From Owenia fusiformis (taxonomy: Eukaryota > Annelida > Polychaeta > Sabellida > Oweniidae), in assembly GCA_903813345.2 (NCBI GenBank), contig CAIIXF020000001.1:19799915-19859914 (forward strand): a DNA stretch of 60,000 bases, written 5' to 3'. Under the pieces are notes generated by a model. That model searched no databases, was not told where the DNA came from, and worked only from the letters and a program-made list of their open reading frames with translations. A program made the translations under genes and the position numbers. Numbering within the stretch: position 1 is the stretch's first letter; the number at the start of each line of letters is the position of its first letter. This document shows, piece by piece, positions 25,118 through 36,334 of this stretch.

Positions 25118-25230
25118 CCAACTGCTTTCCTATTAATCCCGTTCTAACTTCAGATCTGTGAAAGTCTGGTGACAGTAAGTGGATCGATCCATGTCTTATA
25201 TAACCATCTATTTTGAAAAGCCAATTAAAA
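25118..25230 (-). promoter_or_regulatory. Gene C promoter and untranslated first exon with altered donor
   Basis: TATATAAG at 25195-25202 (minus) is followed by TGGATCGATCCA and a 5'UTR segment aligned with genes A and B. At the point where A and B have the donor GTAAGC, gene C has GAAAGC (25124-25129), so the GT is lost. A possible replacement donor, TTG|GTAAAT, lies 12 bases downstream (25112-25117). The coding part of gene C is intact. Confidence 0.65.
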
Positions 25231-25949
25231 ATTTGGTTCATGTCCTGTTGATAAAGGGGCAGCTAATGGAAAATGTCATGAATGTTCACTAGAAAAACAT
25301 GCTATTAACTTTTTTATTATCAATTGATAAACAGGCAATTAAATTCAGATGCCATAAAAGTGCGGACGTGTACGTCCTGACGGGCTGGATGAAAGATGGT
25401 TAATTTGATGAACGTGTTTGGATACAATCCATAAGTCATTTGGATGTCAAGGAGATTGGACTGATTTTCAGAATGTTAACCTCACGTTTTCCTCTAACTG
25501 CTGTCAATGTGTCATAGGACAGTTTTATTTATTCAACTTTAAGCAGGGTGATTTATCCAGTTTTATTCAGTTTACAATTGAACAGAAAAATATTGTATAT
25601 GATTTTAGTTTGCTAGATGGGATTTCATGGGTGGAGATTTTTCAAATATTTTTTCACAGGCTGGTAAAGATTCATAAACTAGACACTTCATTTCCAAGGA
25701 ATTATTCCACCAGAATGTAATTGAACTTTTATGAACGCGTTATCCTCTTGTTTTGGAATAACTTTCTCAATTATGAAGGAATTTTCGTGATTTTTTTCTT
25801 TGTAGAGAGTGTTCAATGCATGATATATTGATATAGGCCTTCTTGCATCAACAACTCTAAGATTTAAATCTAGAGATATCATGTTTTCCATTGAGCGTTC
25901 CCTGACGCCATAACACTAAAAAATGTAAGTTTGGATTCTTTCTCGTAGA

Positions 25950-27558
25950 CACGCCTTACCATCGACAACGTACAGTGACGAACGCCGTAGTACACTTTAG
26001 ATGTACGGTGTCACATTTAACCGATTTGGAGCAAAAACAATGATGTAGGTTTGATGAAATCAAACATGAAATCCTTAAAAATTATGATACGACGTCAGAT
26101 ACTGTACCACACGGCATTTTACTGCATTTTTACATGCCTCCTTACTTTTAAAACCGCGATATCTCGACAGCAAAATCATATTTTTCTACAATATTTTGTC
26201 ATTAGTTGAACATATATGTCTATGAAGTATTTTGCCTATCGGGATTCAAAATAATTAATTTGGAACTTTTTAATTGAGAATCACGCAAGCTATATTATGT
26301 GACTTTCTACGCTAAAACCGGGTGTGGACTGTAACATTTTGAAGAAAAATGATTTTAATTTTAAACGAAAAATGAAGATAACTTTTTCATTTCTAAACAG
26401 ATCTTTCTAAAATTTTCACAATATTTAAATTCACCATTTTGAAAAAGACTAAAATATTCTGTGTGATGACGTCATAATATAACAATGCTAACTTAACGCT
26501 TATATTTATGCCAAAAAAGTGTGGACAGGCAGAATTTCGTACCAACAAGATATATATTTTGATCAATTAAACATTAAATCGTTTGAAAGGTGAATTATTC
26601 TTTTTTGATTCCTTAAAGGCATATCATATTCTACATTTTTATCAAAAAAATATAGCATTTCGATTAAAATTCAATCTGTAAGGAGTATAAATTGAAAGAA
26701 ATATGAAGTGAAGCCATGTGAAAAATTCACAAAATTACGTTTCATTTTTTGTGTTTAAATAGCCTATCTCTAACTCATTGCAGTGATAAACATTTAAAAC
26801 ATTCCAATGTTTCAACATGTTCTTTTTATTATACCCTTTACTATATACAATTAATTTCATTTAATTTGAACCAGTCATATTGAGATAGACATCACTTTAT
26901 CATCGCAACCCCAGGTGAAGCCTTTACAAAATAAGACGTTACGCCGTTAGCGTATTATATGTTCTCCTTTATTATTCATTGCTTTAACTAAATAAAACTA
27001 AATATTCGAGTTAAAATAGATAACAAATAAAACATTTATCAATATTTTCCCGTCTATGTATATCAGTTGAATATGACAAGGGGCTTTGTGAAAGAGACTA
27101 GAATGACGGTGCGACAACGAGAGCGCAGGGCCGAAAAGCGCGACAAAAAAGAAAACAGGTAGTGTTTGAAATGTCTACTTTCTGGTGATTCTAATTCTGT
27201 ATATCGTGGCACAATCTTTTTTAATATAGAATTGTATTGATTCGCACATTAATCTTGTCAGTTACCTGAAATTTTTAAGAAGATTCCAAGAATATTAAAA
27301 CTTTTGCAATAACTTTGAAGACGTTGCGCGTTTTTATCGCGTAAATCTTTGCATTTTGTCGGTAAAATGGACAATTACAATGTTACGCCGTGATGTATAG
27401 TATCTGACGTCGTATCTAATGTATTCCCAGATAATTTTTTTAAACCTATATCAAACCTACATCATTGTCTTTGCTTCAAATCGGATAATAGTGACACCGT
27501 ACATCTAAAGTGTACGACGGTAGATTTTGTTACTGTACGTTGTCGATGGTTAGGCGTG
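25950..27558. mobile_element. CACG-type TIR element 3
   Basis: TIRs of about 175 bp begin CACGCCTTACCATCGACAAC at left and CACGCCTAACCATCGACAAC at right, read inward. Flanks GTAGA (25945-25949) and TTAGA (27559-27563) look like a 5-bp target duplication with one change. Inside each end are GTACACTTTAGATGTACGGT and GATACGACGTCAGATACT. No long ORF; non-autonomous. It interrupts the upstream block of gene C: homology to gene B stops near 25740 and resumes near 27880. A solo end of the same family lies at 32370-32528. Confidence 0.82.
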
Positions 27559-27559
27559 T

Positions 27560-29080
27560 TAGAATTTACCTAGTATGCAAGACAGTTCATCAATTTGACA
27601 AAATTTTGTTGGAGAAATGGTAGTTATGACACATTATTGATAATGCGGGAGAAAGCAATTCAGAAATCAATTAAATAATGTCTAAGACAGAAATCTCTAG
27701 AAAATTGTATTTTTGAAAATGTCTGTACAATTTCACGTAAAGGCATATTTGGACGGAAAATGTGATTACTCTTTTGAAAATCATAGATGCAATATAAATA
27801 CTCCACTATTTTCTCAACTGAACGCTCTAACTACTGATATATCACAAAGATTCCACCATATTTGAGAAAGTTATTCCAAAATAAGACACTTCAGAATACT
27901 GTTTTCAATTTTGCATAGGCCTATGTTTAGACAATTAAAAGTTGCTATAATTAAAAAAAGGATACTGATATTTTGCAAAGTTCATATCTTCTTAAAAATT
28001 TCAGGTAACTGACAAAGTTGCCATAAGGGTATTAAAAGGTTTACGTGCGCTTGAATGAGCTTTTTGTTCTTTTTCGTGATACCTGCTGACAAGGCTCATT
28101 AAGCTGTGTGGGTAGATTACGGGTGCGGGCGGGTCCACTGGCATATGAAAATGCACCCGTAATGTGTAAAGGATATTGGAGATGGCAGTGTAGGTAGTCA
28201 GGGTAGTAAGAAGAAGTAGCTGATTTTGAACTTGAATAACTTGAATAAAGAACCAAGAAGAGACTTCTTGACAGTGTCTAAAAGTTGTATTACGAAACCT
28301 CGGCTCCCAGTGAATATAATACATCGAATGTGGAAATGTTGACCATATGTTGTTTCATCTAGCAAAATAAGCTTCTTGCATCCTGTTTTGGGCTTTTTCA
28401 TTATCTCAGGTATTTTATGACTTATTCTCTGCCTCGGTCAATTCTGTTCAACTTAGAGTACATAAACAATAAAAGATAGCAATAATAGCTCTTGATTTCA
28501 AAACAGTTGTGTGTAGTGTAATACATCTACGTCTTCAGTTAAAGAAGCCTGTTGAACGATTACTAATAGGCAAAATAGGCAAATAGGCAAAATTACCACT
28601 TATACAGTAAACCCCAGCTACGCAACTCATGAATCATTTGGTTACACCATCATTTATTGCGCAGCTCTATACGTCCATAAGTGTGATATTCTAATTTATC
28701 TAGACACCGATTTATGGGGACACACAACTTATAATGGGGACACACAACTTACAAATAGATGGCATTTTAAAAACAAGAATATAGTCCAATTTTTGTAATT
28801 ATATTAGCATCACCAGTGTTGGATTTTGGTGAGTACATGAATGAAAAAGTGTATGGACCAACTCTAACACATGATTTGATGTGATTAAGGTGCATTTTCT
28901 TTAAGAAATTTGACCTTTTTGACCTGCCTCAATCTTTCAAAACCTAAATGATTTGTCTTTCAGAGAATCGTTGTATCGTCATGGAAGGCTCTATACTTAT
29001 TCATTGTGATTGATAGATTGGATCATATAATCATACAAAATACTGCAGTTATAATTAATCGAATCAATTTTCGACAAATT
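27560..29080. other. Spacer between the gene C upstream block and gene D
   Basis: 27880-27990 aligns with 16800-16920 upstream of gene B. 28001-28400 has overlapping minus-strand frames of 67-107 codons; I recognise no family, so it may be an old transposon relic. A 20-bp direct duplication (ATGGGGACACACAACTTA) lies at 28715-28755. No confident gene. Confidence 0.4.
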
Positions 29081-29087
29081 TTCTATA

Positions 29088-29416
29088 TTTATTTCTTATT
29101 CATTTATTACATGTACATTGCCATGATTATCTATGCTAAGTTAAGCTCTTAGTTACAACGCCAGGCCTTTGTTGTGACAGAGAGCATATTAACATTATCA
29201 CATCAAATAATCGAATGTAACAAATAAATATATCAGTTCAATATCAATTCATTTTACAGAAATGAATGTCTCAGAGCCTCGACTGCCAGTCATGGTCGGC
29301 GCTATTGCCGTGTGTCCATTCGATGTTCAAATAGTTGGGGCATGCGATCCATTTATAGGGCCCATTGGTTCACATTTTATGGAGAGTCCACAAAAGATAA
29401 ATTTACATTCGCCCTA
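29088..29416 (-). other. Gene D 3'UTR with two AATAAA signals
   Basis: On the minus strand, AATAAA hexamers lie at 29103-29108 and 29088-29093, about 310-330 bp after the gene D stop. The part near 29270-29345 is homologous to the 3'UTRs of A-C. Cleavage just below about 29080 is inferred. Confidence 0.5.
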
Positions 29417-30370
29417 TTAAACGATACGGGATGTCATTCCTTTGACGATATCGATGTAGCAATCTGCGAACGCTTCGTTGTCATAATCCTCGATAGAACG
29501 CTTGAAAATTTCCTCCAGTGCTTGTCCAAGTTGCTAAAATAAAATTAAAAGTTGAGTTGATGAATGCATACAAATTAACAATACATAAATTCTAATGACA
29601 AACTCCATTATCATTATTGCCTAACTCATTGGCACGTTCAACTGCACGTAATCGTTTGATTGCACGTCCGACTGCCCCATTCCCATGCAACTGACTGAGG
29701 ATTCATAAGCTGTTCTATGCGCCATGAGTCATGACATTGATCGAATTTTAATCAATCTAAGTAATAAATACTCACGAGAAAGGCATAAGCTATATGAATA
29801 AATATTGGAAATTAGGACTTAGGATGAAGAATGAATTACCTCAAAATATACGATTTGGAGATTTGGGATCTTGGCATGGTATTGGCTGAGATGGTCCAAT
29901 TGTGATTCGAATATTTTCGGCTCTCCTAGCAGAGAGAAAAGCTGGCCAAGACCTCCTAGAACTCTAACGCAATGGGCTTGGAATTTTGGCGAGTTTGTGT
30001 CTTGGCTGTCAAACTTTGAGAATAGTGCTCTTGTGGCAGGTTCTATCTTGAACAGTCTATAAAATGAAAAATGAAATGTAAATCCAATTAGCATAAAATG
30101 CGCTGATTACGTAGACTAAAAATAACTGTTCAAAATGAAAAATTGTTTGGAAATCTTAAGATTTTTTAAAATGACATGGCAAAGTTCATTGTGAAAATGT
30201 ACTTACGCTCTGAATGCCGCTTTACAGATAGTAGTCCTGGTTGTGGCTCCCTCGTTGGTGTAGATTTGTGCCCACTGTGCCTGTACTTTGTATTTGTGCA
30301 ATTCATCACAGGCGCCGTGCACAACTGCAGCCCCAACGACGATGCACGCCAAAATAGCTAGTACTTTCAT
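29417..30370 (-). CDS. Haemoglobin gene D: secreted annelid extracellular globin chain (3 coding exons)
   Basis: Coding exons are 30207-30370, 29840-30056 and 29417-29533, joined in frame (introns only 150 and 306 bp), for 165 aa. Signal peptide residues 1-19 (MKVLAILACIVVGAAVVHG). Distal His83 is followed by Cys84; proximal His110 sits in SQLDHLSQYH; Cys21 and Cys152 are the expected disulfide, with an extra Cys49 (in TICKAAFR). The N-terminal helix region is three to four residues longer than in A-C. It is clearly diverged from A-C in sequence, while intron positions and exon 2 and 3 lengths are identical. It is the most compact member and probably the outgroup to the A/B/C duplications (inference). 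The ATG follows the acceptor TATATAG. Confidence 0.93.
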
Positions 30371-30651
30371 AGTGCCTATATAAAGAAAACACAATTTTTG
30401 TTAATGCTGTTAACAATGTGGTGTTATTCTTGTCGAAAATATTCTTTAATTCCGAAATGAACATTGAAAGATCCAGAAAAGTATATCAAAGATGCAGAAG
30501 CAGTACTAGTATTTAAAATATGGTTCAAAATCCTCACAACGGGTCAAGCATAACTATTTTTAAACTGTTTAAAAGATTATTTATTTATTTATAAAGTTGA
30601 AAACAGTTGATTAAAATCACTTTCACATATAAAATTTGTAAAGCAAATTAC

Positions 30652-30750
30652 CTTTGTTCCTTAAAAATTGACTGGTTCGTAGTCTTCAGATCTATGGCCG
30701 GGTGGTAGTTTCGTGTTACTTAACGTCTTTTATACCTATTCTATTTTGAA
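30652..30750 (-). promoter_or_regulatory. Gene D promoter and untranslated first exon
   Basis: TATAAAAG at 30727-30734 (minus) is followed by a segment ending AAAG|GTAATT at 30652/30651. The matching acceptor TATATAG lies just before the gene D ATG, giving a 5'UTR intron of about 270 bp. Upstream, AAATATTTGGTTA (+ strand, 30762-30774) is shared with genes A and B. The GGATCGATCC palindrome of A and C is absent. Confidence 0.62.
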
Positions 30751-30799
30751 AAATCACCTTAAATATTTGGTTAGCGTCACTGTTATTTCATGGGAATGA

Positions 30800-31750
30800 A
30801 TAAATGAACGTTCATGTCGAACTTATACTACGTCTTGGTGTATTTTGGCTTAATAATACAGTACAACCCAATCGTGGCCAAACGATAGGATTCCAATTCT
30901 GTCGTTTTTATCATGTTTCGAGGTATGCGAAAATGATGTTAAGCGCATCAGTGCGTATACTAGCCTCGACTAGGTCAACGGTCAAGCGCATGACAATCTT
31001 ACGTTAATTAATGCAGCTCACGTTTTAATTAGTTTAACATTTATATTTCTGGTTTAAGTATGTATAGAAATGCACGTCAACAAATTCATCACGTTCAAGA
31101 AAGTAGGCCCATCGTCAGGTCCATGTACAGCAAAGAAGAAAGTATAGAATTGTTGTCTACTGACGAAGATAACTTTTTATTTATTTATTTAGTTTTTTAG
31201 TTATTTTCGTCTCAAGACTGATTGTGATAAATGTACATTTAAATAACATGATTACTAAAACACTGTCCCAGCCAGTGAGGCTTATGAGAGACGTTAACTA
31301 ACAGATATCATCAAATACAGCTATATCGTATAAAAATGCAATAAAATAGATTTTCGAAACTACTTTGACTCTATGAGTATCGTTCATCTCCCCTAAATTG
31401 ATACATTAAAATACTTTTTTGGAGGCAGTCAATTGATTCATGCAATTAATTTGCCCATTATGTATGAATACATCGTATGATACCTTGGAAATAAATTCAC
31501 ACAGTGTAACTCCTTTTAGTTCTAAAGCTATAGAATTTTGTCCTATGATGCACGCCGTTCGCGTTGACTCCTATCGAGTCATTCCTAGTTCAAGGAGGTC
31601 CCAATGAGAGTTAACATGTTTATTATTAGCATGGAGTTAGTCCAGAGATATGAGTTGAATTTTATCCCAAATTTTATCTGCCACTCTTAAACCTGCACTA
31701 TTCTTTCCGTCAGATGATGGATCAAGATGTAACTTCATATTCAGGTAAGG
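30800..31750. other. Intergenic region upstream of gene D
   Basis: I see no gene, RNA gene or grouped repeat. There is a short ATTT-rich tract near 31180-31200. Confidence 0.4.
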
Positions 31751-31940
31751 AGTGTGGAAGGGTGGATTTCACCCCCTCCTTGTTGTCACATATTGCAAAA
31801 TATTTTCTACCAGGTCACTTAAAAGATCCGAGATCACTAAAGAAATATTTTCAATGAAACATTTTGCAAGGGTCAAGTTGGCAAAACATCAATTTCAATC
31901 TGTAGAGTCAAGTTGTCACCTTGACAACCACATAAGGAAT
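31750..31940. repeat. Dispersed repeat, copy 2 of an inverted pair
   Basis: The reverse complement aligns with 24640-24870. It includes GAGTCAAGTTGTCACCTTGACAAC near 31906-31930. It lies next to a MITE. Confidence 0.6.
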
Positions 31941-31967
31941 GACTTTGGATGTGGTGATTGGTTATAT

Positions 31968-32170
31968 CAGGCCCGTAGCCAGGGAGGAGTTCGATTGTTC
32001 GAACCCCCACCCCCGACCAAAAATTATTTCACATCATGCAGTTTTTCTTCATTATGAGCACATTTTAGATGATTTTGGCCATTTTTGGACCAAAATTATC
32101 AAAAATGACCCCCCCCCCTGGAAATTTTCAAAAAGTGAACCTCCCTTAGCAAATCCTGGCTACAGGTCTG
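31968..32170. mobile_element. 200-bp MITE-like element with GTAGCCAGG ends
   Basis: The left end reads CAGGCCCGTAGCCAGGGAGG; the right end reads inward AGACCTGTAGCCAGGATTTG. C/G-rich tracts (CCCCCACCCCC, CCCCCCCCC) lie inside both ends. ORFs across it (RSQGG..FEPPPP, NDPPPWKF) are the familiar spurious translation of such an element. Confidence 0.6.
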
Positions 32171-32369
32171 TAATATATATACACTGCAGTTATGACTTTT
32201 TAAAATCCCGTTTATGATATATCTGGAAAGTGCTCAATTTCAATAATCAAATTGAAGTAATTCTGTATTTGTTCTGTTTCAATTTTAAATGCATCTGACC
32301 CCCCTGTCTGTTAGTGTTATGAAGAAAACGTTAAGGTTATTAGAAAGTTAAATGACTTCCTAAACGAAT

Positions 32370-32528
32370 ACCCAAAAATCAAACATGAAATCCTTAATGT
32401 ATTCCTAAGATTATTTTTTTAAAGCCTACATCATGGTCTTTGCTTCAAATCGGTTAAATAGTTACACCGTACATTTAAAGTGTACTACGGTATATTTTGT
32501 CACGGTACCTTGTCGATGGTTAGGGGTG
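32370..32528. mobile_element. Solo end of the CACG-type element 3 family
   Basis: The reverse complement starts CACCCCTAACCATCGACAAG and continues with GTACACTTTAAATGTACGGT, like the right terminus of 25950-27558. No partner end was found nearby, so this is a truncated copy. Confidence 0.7.
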
Positions 32529-32876
32529 ATGTTATGTGGAGTAAAGGCTAAGAAAAACACCGAATGCTGCGACAACCATCTAAAGCTTTTGTTCTTGATT
32601 TCAACATGTTGCATATGAAAAACATTATCTGGGTGAACTAACACTTAAAAAATAGAATTACAATTTCTTGTCATCTATGATGAATTGACCGTGGCTATTG
32701 GGGTTTTATTACCACATTATAAGCTAGAACGTGTCAGCCCCTCCTTAAATTACGCATGACCGTACTCGAGATGAAATCAACTCCGGCCAGACTTAATTCG
32801 CAGTTACTTATTTTAAGAAAATATGACCTGGAACTGATCTACTTATACCAAATTTAAATAATTATATAAAGCGAAA

Positions 32877-33016
32877 GTGTAATAGTCTTGCTTCAAGACT
32901 GTGTGCCCCCGTACTTCACTTTGGAAAGGGGGGACAAGATCTTGAGGCAAGACTAAGTGTAAGTATGTACACGCGTCTATCCCACCTTTAATCAGACACA
33001 CTTGATGTGTCTGGTC
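32877..33016. repeat. Inverted repeats (two hairpins)
   Basis: TAGTCTTGCTTCAAGA...CCCCC pairs imperfectly with its complement ending GGCAAGACTAA (32880-32957). A clean small stem-loop, CAGACACA-CTTGA-TGTGTCTG, follows at 32994-33014. Function unknown. Confidence 0.45.
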
Positions 33017-33860
33017 AATGTCCCCTAGACAGCCCGTCATTTTGTTTGCATTGATTAATCTTGTTTTAGCTAAAATATCATATTTTGTCAATCTAATCTT
33101 CTGTCTGTGTATGACACCAGTGTATGAAACGTGTATTTTCTGGCTCGGGGTGACCGGTTTTTCTACCGACAGGGGGTCACTGAACGTTCACATTCCGCTA
33201 ATTTAAGGTGTCTTTAAGGTTGTCAAGTGCTTTACAATTATTCATGTCGTGGTATTCAGTATTTACAGAATTCATACTGATATGTAAACTTGCGCTATCA
33301 CTTTTTATAATCTTGAAAAAATTGCTAAATACAAATAAATTCATTTTGTCGAACACCATTACTGCTGCATTTTACACTAGCTGTGGGATAGCCAGAAATA
33401 GGGGAACGAGGGGCATACTTTTTAAAAATAACCTGTTTCATTCATACATTACTTTATGCTGGATTGTGTAGTTTCTACCATTAAAGTGCTAAATATAAAC
33501 CAAGGTTAAGATTTTGCATTATATTCTCATCCACCCTCTGTTGTCAACAAGACTGGAATTCAGATGTTTGAACTTTTTGTTGAATACGCTACAAGTTAAA
33601 CATCACACTTGAGGAGCAAATCAGAAAACATGCCACCAACTCATCGGCAGGTGTTCACTACAAAGGGTAATTTACACAGAAGTCCGTAGAGCATTTGCCA
33701 ACGAAGGATGTCCACTAGAAACTGGTGTTCACATGAAACAGGTGTTCACTAGAAAGGTGTTCATTGAGACAGGTTTTACTGTAGCATTTTCAAATGTAAT
33801 AAAATTAACTATTCATGTTTGAAGCAATAATGAATGAATGGAATGAATTTGTTTCTGGGA
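33017..33860. other. Intergenic region between gene D and the cyclin T 3' end
   Basis: No gene was recognised. 33650-33785 contains three or four short copies of GGTGTTCACTAGAAA-like words, the tail of a short interspersed repeat. Confidence 0.4.
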
Positions 33861-33863
33861 AAC

Positions 33864-34940
33864 TTTATTGTTTTTCCCATATCGTACATGACACATTACA
33901 TTATATATAAATACTATAGCCAGATATCAAATTGGCTTTACAATTATGCTGTACTAAGGCTTAGTCCAGTCCAGCAAAATGAGACCGGCTGCAAGTTTAT
34001 GCCAGGAATGTCAAGTCACCCCTAGTATTCAGTTTGTCTTTACAAGCTCTAGGGAGAACCTGACCATTTCTAGCATAAACTCAAACCAGAGACAAAATGT
34101 CAAGTTGTCATAATACAGTAATAGTATACTTTATGCAACCTGTACACTGTGGAATCCTAAATAAAAATAATATGAAGCAAATTCTGCTGAACATCTAAAT
34201 TAGCTCGCTATGCTACTGATTGTGGTCATTAGCCCTACAGATAAGGCAGTACAAGTTCAAAGGTAAAGTCCAAGGTGAACTACCGAATGCAAAAATTATG
34301 AAGATCACTTGCATTTTGATATTTTGATTATTCAAGCTATGTACATATAAAATTGTACTTCATCTTGAACTTTCCCTTCAAATTAAAAGTAATAGAATAA
34401 ATTGTGGAATTTCTTTGATTAATGTGAATAGAAAGTAGGCTCTTCCAACGAGATGCCTTTTAAACTTAATTTTTCAAGCATTGTATATAAACTACATGTA
34501 CATTTAAACCAAAATGACTATAATGATATACCCTTTACATATATATTATCGTTTTTGTCAGTTTTTCCTTTTTTGACTTTTTGTTTACCTTGCCTTTCTA
34601 CAAGTGTTTTCTTGTAATATTTTTATTTTTGTTTTTCAAATTTCTTGCTATTTTTTATTCAATTTATATGAGAAAATAAATCTTATAAACTTGACAAAGG
34701 AATGATAATATTATTTTCTCGTATAAACTTTTTTTGTTTATTTTTATAACTATTTTGCTATTAAAGAAATGTACAGTACATAAAATGTTTACAATCATTT
34801 TTGTAACTAAAACTGAACTCATATGAACTTTTAACAAAAAATAGAGAAAACGATGTGTCCCTCATCGTACAAGACCATTTGTTCAAAGTTTATAATTATC
34901 TTACATTAATAAATAGAAAATTGCCTAAGTTTCGCCAATG
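33864..34940 (-). other. Probable cyclin T 3'UTR
   Basis: AT-rich sequence follows the cyclin T stop. Minus-strand AATAAA hexamers include those at 34652-34657, 34622-34627 and 33864-33869. The 3' end was not determined; the most distal signal is used as a bound. Confidence 0.4.
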
Positions 34941-36334
34941 TCATCTTGGGGGTATATGCTGTTGTGGATATTCCCGATATTGAGATGGCTGGCTTGAATC
35001 ATTCAAATCATAATCTTCAAATGATGAAAGACTTGACAGTCCCAGAGAGTTCATGGGGTCGATTGTATCGAGATGTTCGTGCATGCCTGGCCTAGGATGC
35101 TGACCATACTGTGACGCATGTTTGCCATTGGAATCATTTCGCTGGTCATAATGTGATGTGTTATTGCGCGGCTGTTTATGTGGTGAGGTAAAGGACTGAG
35201 GAGGTGCCGACATTTCAGGGCTACTCAGGGGGCGTTTCCTGGATGAGTGATACTTATCGGAAGATCCAGGTGGTTGCCTATAGGGGTCGTTGCTGGGATG
35301 GTGGGTGGGATGATGACCTGGGTGGCCTTGAGCATGAGGTGCGCCATCCCGTCTAGATTCTTGTTTCAATTTGCTGAAATGTTTATCTGAGTGTACGCTG
35401 TAATCCAATGACGAGGGAGGTCCAGCATGAGGTTGAGTGTTGCCAGCAGTGTATCCACTACTCCTGTGTGCCCCAGGGTGCCTGTGAGGCTCTGGGCCTC
35501 CAGGCAACCTACCCTGACTGCTGTGCCAGGAGCTCGACGAACCTGGTGGACGATGATGCTCAGACTTCACTTTGTCACGACTGAAATCTGAGTGTCGACT
35601 TTTCACTTGGTCTGATCTACGGTTATCTGCGGAATGGTACGATTCTTTCGCGGCTCTTAATTGGTCAGGATGGGCCTCTTGTTTAGCTTTGGATAGATCA
35701 GGGTATTCAGTTTTTAGTTTAATTTTTGGATACGGAGATGCATTCTTGCTACCAGAATGTTCAGATTTCTTCGAACCATCCTCTCGTTTAACTCTATTTA
35801 GGTCGGGATATTCATTTTTAATTTTAATCTTTGGGTAGGATGGTGGAGAGTCTGGCAACTCGCCTGGTTCAAGCTTCTTACGAGATGGGTCCAGTTTTAA
35901 TACTAGCTTTTCAGTTGATTTTGCATTTTCAGGAGTTAATTCTTTTTGTTTACTGCTACTAGAACCTTCAAAATGTGAACTGTCCCTTGATTTTTCCCTT
36001 TTCATTTTACTGCTTTCAGAGTGTGAATTATTGCGCTCTTCCTTTTTTATTTTCAATTTTAGTCCTTCATGCTCACGTGAATTCACCTTGCCTTCAGAGG
36101 TTTCACCTGGAACTTTATATTGGTCAAATATATTGTCATGTTCAGTTTTACTGGTCGCACTACTCTTTGAAGGGGTCGTTTTATCAGGTAACATTCCCTT
36201 CTCTTTAAGTTCTTTGTATTCCTTGTAGTTTTTAGGGGTAAGGTTAGAATCAGATTTGACACGCTTCATTGACTCCTGTGAAGATGCTGGTGTGCTTGAA
36301 CGGGACTTGTTAGAGGATGGTGCAGTAGGGGTGC
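34941..36334 (-). CDS. CCNT: Cyclin T terminal exon (disordered Ser/Lys/His-rich tail)
   Basis: 1394 bp, entering in phase after TTTCAG and ending in TGA at 34941-34943. It encodes about 463 aa: a Ser-rich start, a [13 protein letters not shown] segment reminiscent of the SLKEYR region of vertebrate cyclin T1, and a Lys/Ser/Glu-rich stretch. Two copies follow of a YPKIK(I/L)K.EYPDL...K.E module (about 35781-35838 and 35676-35733), then a His/Pro/Gly-rich region (about 35280-35570). It ends in an acidic [13 protein letters not shown] tail. His-rich tails of cyclin T1 are known to help P-TEFb engage the polymerase CTD; equivalence here is inference. Confidence 0.92.

Noticed and set aside
28001-28401. 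Three overlapping minus-strand frames (67, 71 and 107 codons)
   Set aside because: I tried matching piggyBac and other transposase lines but nothing was convincing; left as an unexplained relic.
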